From NCBI GenBank assembly GCA_017849455.1, contig JAFIGX010000003.1:248001-312000 (forward strand): 64,000 nt of DNA. Reading direction: 5' to 3'. The notes beneath the pieces were generated by a model. The model had not been told where the DNA came from. It was given only the letters and a program-made list of their open reading frames with translations, and did not search any database. This document shows, piece by piece, positions 42,993 through 52,928 of the stretch (position 1 is its first letter; every line of letters starts with the position of its first letter). The position numbers and the translations under genes were made by a program. Source of the DNA: Pseudobacter sp. Its GTDB lineage: Bacteria; Bacteroidota; Bacteroidia; Chitinophagales; Chitinophagaceae.

Positions 42993-45900
42993 TTAGAGAT
43001 TGATGTCGAGCCCCAGTGCAAAAGTCCGGGCCTTGGGTACAAAAAAGGTTTCCAGTACGCCGGGCGCCAATCCGCTCATATTCACTTCAGGGTCGAGGCC
43101 CTTGAACCGGGTGATCACGAAAAGGTTCTGCGCCGTGACATACACCCTGGCGCTCCGGATGCCCCAGAGATTTTTGGTGTTGATATCATAAGCCAGGCTT
43201 GCATTATCGAGCCGCAGGAAAGAACCTTTTTCCAGGTAATAACTGGAATACTTCGGATCGGAGCGGATGCCGTTGTCGAGCGCTTCGCGCAGCACATTGG
43301 AACCGGGCAGCCATCTTACATTGGCATATTGCATGCGCGGGTTGTTCAGCACATCATTCCCGTAAACACCCCTGAGAAAGAATGAAAGGCTGAAACTCTT
43401 ATACGAGAAGGAATTATAGATGCCATAAGTGAACCGGGGCATGGCCCTGCCGATCTTCGTATAGTCGAGACTGTTGATCTCGCCATCCTTGTTCTGGTCT
43501 TTGAAGATATACGCTCCATTGGCATCGAGCCCCAGGCATTCCCATCCATAAAAAGTGCCCACTTCTTCTCCTTCCTGCACGATATGACTGGTGAGATTAC
43601 CGGAACCTCTCAGGCTGATACCTCCTGTCTTGATGCTTTCCGTTTTATAAATATCATTCGATAACCGGGTGATGACATTCTTATTCTGTGCGAAGTTCAG
43701 CGAGCTGGACCAGCGGAAATCATTTGTCCGGACCGCTTCGATATTCACCGCGATCTCGATACCCTTGTTCGACATATCTCCCACATTCGCCAGTGTAGTA
43801 GGGTAGAGATTGGGCGGCACAGGAACATTGTACACGTACAACAGGTCCTTCGTTTTCTTGATATAATAATCGATGCTTCCCGAGATCCTTCCATCGAGTA
43901 AACTGAAATCGGTACCGAAATTGAGCGTGGAAGTTTCTTCCCATTTCAGATCGGGATTGGGGTTCTGGATGTAGCGATAGGTATTCCTCCATCGGCCGTT
44001 ATCGAAATATTCATCACCCCTTCCATACAATGCGATCGATTTGTAGGGGTCGATGCCATCCTGGTTGCCCACCACTCCATAACCTACGCGGACCTTGAGA
44101 TCTTTGACGAAGGAGAGTTTGCTCATGAAAGATTCATCGGAGATGGTCCATGCTGCAGATACGGCCGGGAATGTGCCCCATTTATGGTTCTTACCGAACT
44201 TGGACGATCCATCCCGGCGAATGGAGGCAGTCAGGGAATATTTACCGTTGAAACTATAGTTCATTCTTCCGAAGAATGAAATGAGCTTGCTCAATTCCTT
44301 GCTGGAGCTCACATCGGTAGGCAACAGGTTCTCACCTGCGGCCAGGTTGTTATAGGTGAAGATGTCGGAGAGAAAATTCCGGTTGGTGGCCGACACGTAC
44401 TGGTTATAATTTTCTTCATAAGAATAGCCGCCGAGCAATTTGAATCGGTGGTCTTTCCACTCTTTTTCAAGCTCGCCCGTCAATTCCATCAGGTTTTTAT
44501 CCTGCACCCTGTTCTCCCTCGATGCGTATCCGTGGTCGGTGCGACCTGCCTGGGTGGTAATGCCATTGTACCGGCTGCCATCCTGTGTGGAGCGTTGTTT
44601 GAGGAGGTTCACGCCAAGCGTGAGCGGTTCGATGACCTTCAGGCGAACGATACCATTGCCATAATATAAAGAGGCTTTATTGATGGTGCTGTTCTCTGCG
44701 ATATTGTGAACCGGGTTGCCCTGTTCATAATCGAATTTCTCGAACCAGCTTCCATCGGGATTTTTGACCGTATATACCGGCAGCATGGTATAGGCGAGCG
44801 TGGTATTGAAGTTATTGGTGGGAGAGAAATCGGTTTGTACGCCTCCTGCAGTGAGCGAGAGACTGAGCCGTCCGTCGAGCGCTTTTTGATTCACGGTAAA
44901 GAGGCCGTTCAATCTTCTCAGGCTGTTGTCTCGCATGATCCCTTCCCTGTTCAGGTAATTGAAAGAAGCGCGGTAATTGCTTTTATCTGTTCCGCCCGAC
45001 ACGGAGATGCTGTGGTTGTTGGACACTCCTGTGCGCATGATCTCCTTGAACCAGTCGGTATTGCCGCCCAGGTCGAGGCCGGTAACATCCAGCCCGTTGT
45101 CCTTCGTATACTTTCTCCACTCATCGGCCGTGAGCAGCTTGGGTTTGTTGGATACTTTATCGATAGCTACATAATTGCTCACCTGTACCTGGGCCTGGCC
45201 CGATCTTCCTTTCTTGGTAGTGATCAGGATCACACCGCTGGCGGAACGGGAACCATAGATGGCTGAAGCGGCAGCATCTTTCAATACACTGATACTTTCG
45301 ATGTCTTGCGGAGCCACTGCGTTCAGGTCCATTCCCGGAACGCCATCGATCACCACAAAGGGAGTGCTCGAACCGGTAAGGGAGGAAGTGCCTCTCAAAC
45401 GGATGGTGGGCCTCGCCGTAACATCGCCTGTTTCGGTGGTCACCACCAATCCGGCCACCTTTCCCTGCAACAGATCGGCGGCAGTTTGGGTAACGCCTTT
45501 ATTGAAATCCTTCTCACCGATCACGGTAACGGAGCCGGAAATATCTTTCCTGCGTTGGGTGCCATAACCTACCACTACCACCTGTTTCATATCTACCTGG
45601 TTGATGACCATCACCACATTGATCTGCGTACGGTTATTCACATGTACTTCCTGTGATGCATAACCGATAAAACTGAACACCAGGGTCGAATTTCCCTGGC
45701 TTTGGATCACGAACTTCCCTTCCGCATCGCTGGTGACGCCGGCGGTGGAGCCCTTCACCATAATATTCACGCCCTGCATCGGGTTGCCGGCCTGGTCTTT
45801 GACAGTGCCGCGTACTTCGATCCGGGGCGGGTCTTCGGGTTGAGCATTCTGCAGTGGTGGAGGGTTCTTCCGGATGATGATCATCCCTTCATCGAGACTG

Positions 45901-46214
45901 AAAGAAAAAGGCTGCCCTTGCAGGCATTGCTTCATCGCTTCAGTAACGGAAACATTTTTCACCTTGATGGAAACAGGGGGCAGTTCGCGGACCTGCAATT
46001 CATTGTACAGGATGGAAATGCCGGTTTGCCTGGAGATCTGCTTGAAAACTTTCTGAAGCGGAACGTTGTTCGCTGAAATGGTAACGGTTTGCGCTGAAGT
46101 GTTGGCAGTAACCTGCAGGCAGGCAATCGTGAGGAGAAATGCGGTTAATCTCATAATCCGCAATGTTTTGGCCAATACCGGTTTGCACACGGTATCAGAA
46201 ATGATTAAAATCAT
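42993..46214 (-). CDS. SusC/RagA-family TonB-dependent transducer with STN domain (locus 2)
   Basis: This 1,073-aa protein has a signal peptide, an STN (secretin/TonB short N-terminal) domain at ~45-115 (VPLQKVFKQISRQTGISILY), a carboxypeptidase-D-like domain (GTVKDQAGNPMQGVNIMVKG), a plug with APQDIESISVLKDAAASAIYGS and a barrel ending LGLDINL. The STN domain talks to FecR, so uptake and transcription are coupled. The N-terminal stretch before MRLTAF is kept because the third SusC has a similar leader. It lies downstream of fecR. Confidence 0.95.
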   Translation of the reverse strand: MILIISDTVCKPVLAKTLRIMRLTAFLLTIACLQVTANTSAQTVTISANNVPLQKVFKQISRQTGISILYNELQVRELPPVSIKVKNVSVTEAMKQCLQGQPFSFSLDEGMIIIRKNPPPLQNAQPEDPPRIEVRGTVKDQAGNPMQGVNIMVKGSTAGVTSDAEGKFVIQSQGNSTLVFSFIGYASQEVHVNNRTQINVVMVINQVDMKQVVVVGYGTQRRKDISGSVTVIGEKDFNKGVTQTAADLLQGKVAGLVVTTETGDVTARPTIRLRGTSSLTGSSTPFVVIDGVPGMDLNAVAPQDIESISVLKDAAASAIYGSRSASGVILITTKKGRSGQAQVQVSNYVAIDKVSNKPKLLTADEWRKYTKDNGLDVTGLDLGGNTDWFKEIMRTGVSNNHSISVSGGTDKSNYRASFNYLNREGIMRDNSLRRLNGLFTVNQKALDGRLSLSLTAGGVQTDFSPTNNFNTTLAYTMLPVYTVKNPDGSWFEKFDYEQGNPVHNIAENSTINKASLYYGNGIVRLKVIEPLTLGVNLLKQRSTQDGSRYNGITTQAGRTDHGYASRENRVQDKNLMELTGELEKEWKDHRFKLLGGYSYEENYNQYVSATNRNFLSDIFTYNNLAAGENLLPTDVSSSKELSKLISFFGRMNYSFNGKYSLTASIRRDGSSKFGKNHKWGTFPAVSAAWTISDESFMSKLSFVKDLKVRVGYGVVGNQDGIDPYKSIALYGRGDEYFDNGRWRNTYRYIQNPNPDLKWEETSTLNFGTDFSLLDGRISGSIDYYIKKTKDLLYVYNVPVPPNLYPTTLANVGDMSNKGIEIAVNIEAVRTNDFRWSSSLNFAQNKNVITRLSNDIYKTESIKTGGISLRGSGNLTSHIVQEGEEVGTFYGWECLGLDANGAYIFKDQNKDGEINSLDYTKIGRAMPRFTYGIYNSFSYKSFSLSFFLRGVYGNDVLNNPRMQYANVRWLPGSNVLREALDNGIRSDPKYSSYYLEKGSFLRLDNASLAYDINTKNLWGIRSARVYVTAQNLFVITRFKGLDPEVNMSGLAPGVLETFFVPKARTFALGLDINL

Positions 46215-46338
46215 ACCTTTACGTGTTGGTTTTGAAATTCAGGTCGAATTGTTTTTCAGGAACCAATGTTCTGCCGGGAGCGTTGCTGCGCTTCCGGTTT
46301 TTTGTTCCTGGTTATTTAATGGATATGGAGAGACAAGG

Positions 46339-47514
46339 TTATCGGGTACTTATGATCACTTGCTTCTTTGTATCGTTCAACTGTGCATGAACACCATAGG
46401 CTTCCAGCATGTTCAGCACTTTTGAAAGCGGAAGGTTTTTACTGATGCGCCCGCCAAAGGCAATGGGATGGTCGGGCATTTCTTTATACAGGATATCTAC
46501 ATCATACCAGCGGCTTACCTCCTGCATCACGGCATTCAGCGACAGGTCATCGAAATCGAGGAAACCGGTTTTCCAGGCTATTACCTGCTCGATATTGGCT
46601 TCTTTTACGCTGAATCCTTTCCGGGTGAGAGCAGATTGCTGTCCTGGTTTCAGGGTCACATTGAACCCTGCCTCCGATACATTCACAGCGCCTTCCAGTA
46701 AGGTCACCGTTGCCGGGCCATTCTCTTTATAGGCATTGATATTGAAATGAGTGCCCAATACTTTTACTTCTTCTTTACCATCGATCGACACGATGAATGG
46801 TTTCGATGCATCTTTGGCCACTTCGAAATAGGCTTCACCCGATACTTCCACCCTTCTTTCAGGCCCGGAGAACACCACCGGGTAACGGAGAGCAGCAGCC
46901 GCATTCAGCCAAACCATGCTACCATCGGGCAGTGATAGCCTGTATTGCCCACCCCGCGGGGTTTTGATAGTATGATATACCGTTTCCGTTCTTTCATTGG
47001 AGTGAAGGTATTTTATTGTACTGTCGTCTATTTTCACCGCTTTCACACCGCCGCGTTCAACGAGGAGCCCATCGTGGCTTTCATCGAGGTTGATGGAAGA
47101 GCCATCTTCCAGGATCAGGGTGGCGCGGTTCGTTCCGGGCTCTTTGTCTTTTTCCGGAACTTCTTTCATGTTGGAAGCGATCCTTCCGGCCTGTGCAGCG
47201 TTTTGTTGTTTCGAGTGGCTGCTATGGACCAGGTAATACGTTCCCCCGGCCAGAAGGCCCGCCAGTACTGCGGCCGCAGCCACTGCCCGCATCCCGGTCC
47301 TTTTGCGGACCATCTGGGTGTTGGCAGGATAAGGGAATCGCTTACGGAACTCATTCAGCATTTCGCGCTTCAATTCTTCCTCCTCTTCTCTTCCTGTTGT
47401 AGAATAGGGCTGCTGCACTGAATGGAACCATTCCTCCAGTTCTTGCTGTTCGCTATAGTCTAAGGTGTTGTTGTTATACCTGCTAAGAAGCTCTGAAAGT
47501 CGTTTTTTGTCCAT
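46339..47514 (-). CDS. FecR-family anti-sigma/signal transducer (locus 2)
   Basis: This ~391-aa protein starts at Met 47514 (MDKKRLSELLSRYNNNTLDY). It has a cytoplasmic sigma-binding segment, one transmembrane helix (AAVLAGLLAGGTYYL), the FecR domain (PRGGQYRLSLPDGSMVWLNA) and the C-terminal DUF4974 domain that contacts the STN domain of SusC. Unusually, its sigma gene is divergent, not upstream in the same operon. It lies 124 bp upstream of the STN-type SusC. Confidence 0.92.
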   Translation of the reverse strand: MDKKRLSELLSRYNNNTLDYSEQQELEEWFHSVQQPYSTTGREEEEELKREMLNEFRKRFPYPANTQMVRKRTGMRAVAAAAVLAGLLAGGTYYLVHSSHSKQQNAAQAGRIASNMKEVPEKDKEPGTNRATLILEDGSSINLDESHDGLLVERGGVKAVKIDDSTIKYLHSNERTETVYHTIKTPRGGQYRLSLPDGSMVWLNAAAALRYPVVFSGPERRVEVSGEAYFEVAKDASKPFIVSIDGKEEVKVLGTHFNINAYKENGPATVTLLEGAVNVSEAGFNVTLKPGQQSALTRKGFSVKEANIEQVIAWKTGFLDFDDLSLNAVMQEVSRWYDVDILYKEMPDHPIAFGGRISKNLPLSKVLNMLEAYGVHAQLNDTKKQVIISTR

Positions 47515-47709
47515 AAATTCAGTCTGGTTGTATCTCGTCAACACGGCTGCATTATAATAAGTACCCCTGGCAAGCTGTTCCCGTTATTCATCCCGGAAAA
47601 AAATTTTTTTTATGCCCTGAAAAAAACGGCGGTAATAAATAATAATTAAATTTGGTAGGTAAACGATTGCCATATTAAAAACCCCTTTGTTACATCTGAT
47701 CATCATTTG

Positions 47710-48246
47710 ATGGGCCGCTGGCTGCGTGGAGATGAGGAAGCATTCGATATCCTTTATCGCAGGCATGTAATGACAGTACTGCGGCTGATCGCTCAGAAAA
47801 CAGGCTGCACCCAAACAGCCAGGGAGCTTACCCAGGATGTTTTCATGGAGCTTTATTTGCAGAAGGAAACTTTGGAAGGGGTCGCCAATTTGAAAGCCTA
47901 CCTTTTTTCCATGGCTAAGCACAAAGTGCTCAATTACTACCGGCGACAGCTCGTTCAGGAAAAATACAGGCAGTCGGTCCTCAGCCAGGGTGGTCAGGAC
48001 ACAACGGCTTCCGTAGTGGAAGTACTGGAAGAAAAAGAATTATTGCGCATCGTAACCGATAAAATAGCTTCACTGCCTCCCAAATGCCGGGAGGTCTTTC
48101 TGCTCAGCCGCGAAGAAAAGCTCACTTACAGCGCTATTGCCAGGAGAATGTCGATCTCCGAAAATACGGTAGACCAGCATATCCGGAAGGCGCTCCGTAG
48201 TATACGATCGGCGTTGAGTGATTATAATGCAAGTTTTTCGGAGTAA
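47710..48246 (+). CDS. ECF RNA polymerase sigma factor (locus 2)
   Basis: This ~178-aa protein has region 2 DEEAFDILYRRHVMTVLRLI with ELTQDVFMELYLQ. Region 4 has LPPKCREVFLLSREEKLTYS and ARRMSISENTVDQHIRKAL. I choose ATG 47710; the preceding TTG (47707) would add one residue. Region 2.1 is short compared with most family members (it begins at GRWLRGDEEAF). The gene faces away from fecR-susC-susD, which it presumably controls. The shared 195-bp gap is AT-rich, and TAAATTTG at 47647-47654 fits the Bacteroidota -7 consensus, though no -33 TTG is at the right distance. Confidence 0.88.
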   Translation: MGRWLRGDEEAFDILYRRHVMTVLRLIAQKTGCTQTARELTQDVFMELYLQKETLEGVANLKAYLFSMAKHKVLNYYRRQLVQEKYRQSVLSQGGQDTTASVVEVLEEKELLRIVTDKIASLPPKCREVFLLSREEKLTYSAIARRMSISENTVDQHIRKALRSIRSALSDYNASFSE

Positions 48247-48337
48247 TTATTTCATTCCGGTTAGCTATCTTCCTATCTCCCACTTCCTTGGGAAATTTTC
48301 CGTAATTTTTCCCCTCCAAACTATCAAACTCTAACAC

Positions 48338-51300
48338 ATGCGAAAACTGCTCTTATCCTTCATCATTGCTGTCCCTGCATTGTATGCAACAGCCCAGGAA
48401 GCCCGTCTGCTGCGATTTCCAGCCGTTCATGGCAACCAGGTGGTATTTTCATATGCAGGTGACCTGTACACTGTTCAGCGCAGCGGCGGCACTGCCCGCA
48501 AGCTCACCAGCCATCCCGGTTATGAAGTGTTTCCCCGTTTCAGCCACGATGGGAAACAGATCGCTTTTACCGCACAATACGATGGCAGCACTGAAGTGTT
48601 CGTGATGCCCGCCGAAGGCGGCGTTCCGAAGCGGATCACCTATACGGCCAATATCAACCGCAATGATATTGCCGACCGCATGGGCCCCAACAACATCGTA
48701 ATGGGATGGACCCAGGATGATAAACAGATCATCTATCGCGGACGTTCTTCCTCATTCAATCCATTCAAAGGCAAACTATACAAAGCCCCGCTCAGTGGGG
48801 ACCTGAGCGAAGAGCTTCCCTTTGCCGTAGCAAGCTGGTGCAGCTTCAGCGAAGATGGAAGCAAACTGGCCATGAACCGTGTGTTCAGGGAATTCAGGAC
48901 CTGGAAGTATTATAAAGGTGGAATGGCCGATGATGTGTGGATCTATGATGTAAAAACAGGACAATCGGAGAATATCACCAACAATCCCGCCCAGGATATC
49001 TTTCCGATGTACTACAGGAACAAGGTCTATTTCTTCAGCGACCGCGACCGCACCATGAACCTCTTTGAATACGATACGCAATCCAAGCAAACCCGTAAGG
49101 TCACCAATTTCACGGAATATGATTGTAAATTCCCATCCCTCGGCAATGACGCCATCGCTTTTGAAAATGCAGGCTATATCTATCTCTACGATCTGAATAC
49201 CGGTAAAGCGGATAAGCTCACCATCAGTTTTTCTGAAGACCTTTTCTCGGGAAGATCAAAACAGATCGATGCCTCCAAATTCATGGAGAATTCTTCTATT
49301 TCTCCGGATGGCAAACGTGCCGTTATCAGTGCACGCGGAGATATTTTTACCGTGCCTGAGAAAAATGGTATTACACGTAACCTGACACAGAGCAGCAATG
49401 CCCACGACAGGAATGTTTCCTGGAGCCCGGATGGCCGCTGGATCAGCTTTATCAGTGACCGTTCAGGAGAAGATGAATTGTATATCCAGAAGCAAGATGG
49501 CACAGAGCCTGCCAAACAACTCACAAAAGGCGATGGCAGTTATAAATTCTTCCCCGTATGGAGCCCCGATAGCAAATGGCTGCTCCTGGGCGATCGCGCA
49601 CAGGACCTCTATTATATAAATGCTGAAAGCGGCGCCAAAACCATGGTGGCCCATTCCAATAGTACCGAGATCTATGATTATTCCTGGGGCCCCGATAGCA
49701 AATGGATCGCTTATACCCAGCCCGGGGAAGCCCGTGGCTTCAATACCATCCGGATCTTCAATATCGATTCGAAAAAAAATATCACTGTTACGGACAACTG
49801 GTACCAAAGCGGCCAGCCCACTTTCAGTCCTGATGGCAAATGGTTGTATTTCGTTTCCGAACGTGATTTCAATCCCATCTACAGTCGCACGGAATGGAAC
49901 CATGCTTATATCGATATGAGTAAACCTTATATGGTGCGTTTGTCAGGCACTTCCAAATCGGTCTTTCAGAATGAGAATGATGAGGTGGCTGTCAGGATGG
50001 AGAACCCTCCTGCGGCTCCCACAACAACGAAACCTGCCACGAACCAGGCGGCAAAAGAACCTGCTCCCGCCGCCCGCAGTGTTACTGTCACCGTCGATGA
50101 AGAAGGCCTGGCCGACAGGATAGAAAGCCTGCCGTTAACCCCCGGCAATTATGGCGACCTGGTTGCCACTTATGACGGGCTTTACTACTTTTCATCCTCT
50201 TCCGGTTCACCCCGCAGTCTGAAATATTTTGAGCTTAAAGAGAAAAAAGAATCTGATCTGGGCAGCTTCTCATCGTATGATATCAGCGACAACAGGAAAA
50301 AGATCATGGTGAGAAAAGGGGGCGATCTCTTCATAGAAAATATCAGCACCGTAAAGATCGATCCGAAAAATAAGCTGAACCTGGAAGGACTGAAAATAAA
50401 TGCCGACCTGCACGCAGAATGGAAACAGATCTTCGATGAAAGCTGGCGGCAGATGCGCGATTATTTCTATGATCCCAATATGCATGGCGTGAACTGGAAA
50501 GCGATGCACGATAAATATGCCGTTCTGCTTCCCTATGTCAACCACCGCAATGACCTTACTTATATTATAGGAGAGATGATCGCCGAATTGAATGTTGGTC
50601 ATGCTTATGTGAACAGCGGCGACAGGCCCGATGTTGAAAGGATAAAGCTGGGTATGCTTGGCGCAGGATTCTCCCGCGACAAGAGCGGTTACTACCGCAT
50701 CGATTCCATACTCTCCGGCGAGAGCTGGGACAAGACACTGGTTTCTCCCCTCCGCCAACCAGGCGTTCAGGTGAAAAAAGGAGATTATATCATTGCCATC
50801 AATGGCACTGAAGTGCGCACAGTGTCTAATTTATACGAACTGCTTGTTGGCAAGGCAGATCAACTGATCGAGATCTCTTTCAATACGATCCCTTCAGCGA
50901 ATGGCACAAAAAAATATCTGGTGAAACCTATTGCCGATGAATCTTCGCTCTATTATCATGAATGGGTGAACCAGAATATCGAGAAGGTCAGCAAGGCATC
51001 GAACGGTAAGATCGGTTATCTGCATATCCCTGATATGGGCCCTGATGGTCTTAACCAATTCGCCCGTTATTTCTATCCGCAACTGGATAAGGAAGCGCTG
51101 ATCATCGATGACCGTGGCAATGGTGGCGGCAATGTATCACCCATGATCATCGAGCGGTTACGCCGTGAGCCCAGCCTGGGCACCATGATGCGCAACAGCA
51201 AGATATCCCGCGTAAGGCCTGATCTGCAAATAGGGCCGAAGATCTGCCTCATCGATCAATATTCTGCATCGGATGGTGATCTTTTCCCCTACCAGTTCCA

Positions 51301-51619
51301 GTTCCATAAGATCGGGCCACTGCTCGGTCAGCGTACATGGGGTGGGGTAGTCGGTATCCGCGGTTCGCTTCCTTTTATCGATGGAGGAGATATGAGGAAA
51401 CCTGAATTTGCGCATTTTGCCGCCGATGGTTCAAAGTTCGTGATCGAAGGGGTGGGCGTTTCACCTGATATAGAAGTGGTCAACGACCCGCACCAGGAAT
51501 GGCTGGGCAATGATCAGCAATTGACAAGAGCGATCGAAGAGATGAAAAAACAATTGCAGCAACCCGGGCCAAAAGGTGTGCCGCCAATTCCGAAATTCCC
51601 CGATAAGTCGAAGAATTAG
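48338..51619 (+). CDS. Tricorn-type S41 protease homolog (secreted)
   Basis: This 1,093-aa protein has a signal peptide (ending LYATAQ) and then a beta-propeller half with repeated PD40 motifs (SHDGKQIAFTA, SPDGKRAVIS, SPDGRWISFISDRSGEDELY, SPDGKWLYFVS). An Ala/Pro/Thr-rich linker lies near residues 555-585, with a C1-like helical region, a PDZ domain (VKKGDYIIAINGTEVRTV) and the S41 core after it. The catalytic Ser-Asp pair is in YSASDGD and the Glu in VIEGVGV. The Ser-His pair reads VGHAY, keeping His but with Gly in place of Ser, as in many Bacteroidota homologs. It probably degrades peptides in the periplasm. Confidence 0.92.
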   Translation: MRKLLLSFIIAVPALYATAQEARLLRFPAVHGNQVVFSYAGDLYTVQRSGGTARKLTSHPGYEVFPRFSHDGKQIAFTAQYDGSTEVFVMPAEGGVPKRITYTANINRNDIADRMGPNNIVMGWTQDDKQIIYRGRSSSFNPFKGKLYKAPLSGDLSEELPFAVASWCSFSEDGSKLAMNRVFREFRTWKYYKGGMADDVWIYDVKTGQSENITNNPAQDIFPMYYRNKVYFFSDRDRTMNLFEYDTQSKQTRKVTNFTEYDCKFPSLGNDAIAFENAGYIYLYDLNTGKADKLTISFSEDLFSGRSKQIDASKFMENSSISPDGKRAVISARGDIFTVPEKNGITRNLTQSSNAHDRNVSWSPDGRWISFISDRSGEDELYIQKQDGTEPAKQLTKGDGSYKFFPVWSPDSKWLLLGDRAQDLYYINAESGAKTMVAHSNSTEIYDYSWGPDSKWIAYTQPGEARGFNTIRIFNIDSKKNITVTDNWYQSGQPTFSPDGKWLYFVSERDFNPIYSRTEWNHAYIDMSKPYMVRLSGTSKSVFQNENDEVAVRMENPPAAPTTTKPATNQAAKEPAPAARSVTVTVDEEGLADRIESLPLTPGNYGDLVATYDGLYYFSSSSGSPRSLKYFELKEKKESDLGSFSSYDISDNRKKIMVRKGGDLFIENISTVKIDPKNKLNLEGLKINADLHAEWKQIFDESWRQMRDYFYDPNMHGVNWKAMHDKYAVLLPYVNHRNDLTYIIGEMIAELNVGHAYVNSGDRPDVERIKLGMLGAGFSRDKSGYYRIDSILSGESWDKTLVSPLRQPGVQVKKGDYIIAINGTEVRTVSNLYELLVGKADQLIEISFNTIPSANGTKKYLVKPIADESSLYYHEWVNQNIEKVSKASNGKIGYLHIPDMGPDGLNQFARYFYPQLDKEALIIDDRGNGGGNVSPMIIERLRREPSLGTMMRNSKISRVRPDLQIGPKICLIDQYSASDGDLFPYQFQFHKIGPLLGQRTWGGVVGIRGSLPFIDGGDMRKPEFAHFAADGSKFVIEGVGVSPDIEVVNDPHQEWLGNDQQLTRAIEEMKKQLQQPGPKGVPPIPKFPDKSKN

Positions 51620-51710
51620 GTTGAAAGGTTAATATGTTTAAAAGTTGACAAGGGGATCTCCGAGCTACGGAGATCCCCTTGTCAACTTTTAAACCTGTTA
51701 ACTTATCAAC
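51620..51710. terminator. Very long perfect hairpin between convergent genes
   Basis: A 27-bp perfect inverted repeat (51636-51662 and 51668-51694) surrounds the loop AGCTA. A further 16 bp on each side (51620-51635 and 51695-51710) pair at 12 of 16 positions, giving arms of up to 43 bp. It starts right after the protease stop codon (51617-51619) and lies 21 bp from the stop of the convergent thioredoxin gene. It probably acts as a bidirectional terminator, though its size is far beyond what termination needs. Confidence 0.75.
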
Positions 51711-51730
51711 ACATTTATTTCCTGACAAGC

Positions 51731-52888
51731 TCAGAACCCAAAGATCTCCTTCAGCGTCTTATCGATCTCCTCTCCATCCCCCACATTCCGCGCAATGATC
51801 TTTCCTTCCTTATCCAGTAATATTTTTGTAGGAAAAGCAGATACGCCATAGCTTTTCACTACATCGAATGTATCGATGTCCTCATTGTTCAGCACCTGTA
51901 TCCAGTTGATCCCATCTTCTTCGATAGCTTTCTTCCAGACCTTTTTAGTCTCTTCCAGGGAGGCGCGCGATTCTGTGGCGATCCCTACGATCTCGAATCC
52001 TTTTTCCTTATATTTTGCATACAACGATTTAAGGTGGGGATGGCTTCGACGGCAGGGCATACACCAGCTACCCCAAAAATCCAGCAGCACATATTTTCCT
52101 TTGAGCGCATCGAGATTTACAATATTTCCATTCATGTCCTTCTTATGAAGGTTGATGGCCGCCTTCCCGATCGCCGTCTTTTTCATGGTCTCGATTTTCT
52201 CTGCGATCTGTTTTGCCGGAGTAGTGCTTTTATACGCCAACTCCAGCCGGTTGTATTCATTTTCCAGTTCAGCAGGAGTGAGTTTGTTGAACATGCCTGA
52301 AAGAAATTGCACACTCACGAATGAGTTGGGATGATCTTTTATGAATTTCAACTGAAGTGCGTCTATTTCTTTGGATGTTCTGGAACGAACTTGCGAAGAA
52401 ACTTTGAAAACTGCCGAATCCTTGCTCTTTTCAAATTGCGCATGAGCGTTTACGAGGGCTTTCCACCCTTCATCGGTAAGTTTAGCCTCCCGTGATCTGA
52501 TACTGTTCCATTCATTGTTGCTTTTCCCACCTTTCACCGTAGCCATATAGCCCTCATTGGCATCGGCATCGATATCGACCACATCATTGTCGAGCACAAA
52601 GCTCAACCCCGGCGAAGGAATGAATCCCCTCTCCATTTTTATATTCAGGGAGGGTTTTCTGACAACCAGCTTGGCCAGCGTCGGCTCTTCCACTTTGCCT
52701 TTGAAGGTGTACACACCATTTTTCAGCACAGCATTGGTATCGAATACATAGTTCCCTGCTTTTGGATAAGCGAGAAAAATTTTTGCGCCTTCCAGGTTCC
52801 TGATCTTTACGCGCACAGTATATCCCTTCTGCGCCATCGCCGTCATAAAAGCGCCCAGTAAGAGTAAAAACAATATTGTTCTTTTCAT
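51731..52888 (-). CDS. DUF4369-TlpA thioredoxin-like lipoprotein/secreted protein
   Basis: This 385-aa protein has a signal peptide (MKRTILFLLLLGAFMTAMAQ), an N-terminal DUF4369 beta-domain (VRVKIRNLEGAKIFLAY) and a C-terminal TlpA/AhpC-type thioredoxin fold with WGSWCMPCRR (CxxC = CMPC) and a cis-Pro in GVSAFPTKILLD. It is a periplasmic disulfide reductase or reductant carrier. It is the last gene of a SusC-SusD-TlpA-TlpA series; the next copy is 40 bp upstream. Confidence 0.9.
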   Translation of the reverse strand: MKRTILFLLLLGAFMTAMAQKGYTVRVKIRNLEGAKIFLAYPKAGNYVFDTNAVLKNGVYTFKGKVEEPTLAKLVVRKPSLNIKMERGFIPSPGLSFVLDNDVVDIDADANEGYMATVKGGKSNNEWNSIRSREAKLTDEGWKALVNAHAQFEKSKDSAVFKVSSQVRSRTSKEIDALQLKFIKDHPNSFVSVQFLSGMFNKLTPAELENEYNRLELAYKSTTPAKQIAEKIETMKKTAIGKAAINLHKKDMNGNIVNLDALKGKYVLLDFWGSWCMPCRRSHPHLKSLYAKYKEKGFEIVGIATESRASLEETKKVWKKAIEEDGINWIQVLNNEDIDTFDVVKSYGVSAFPTKILLDKEGKIIARNVGDGEEIDKTLKEIFGF

Positions 52889-52928
52889 ACAAAATATTCT
52901 TTGATGGATAATTCAATGGGCACACAAC

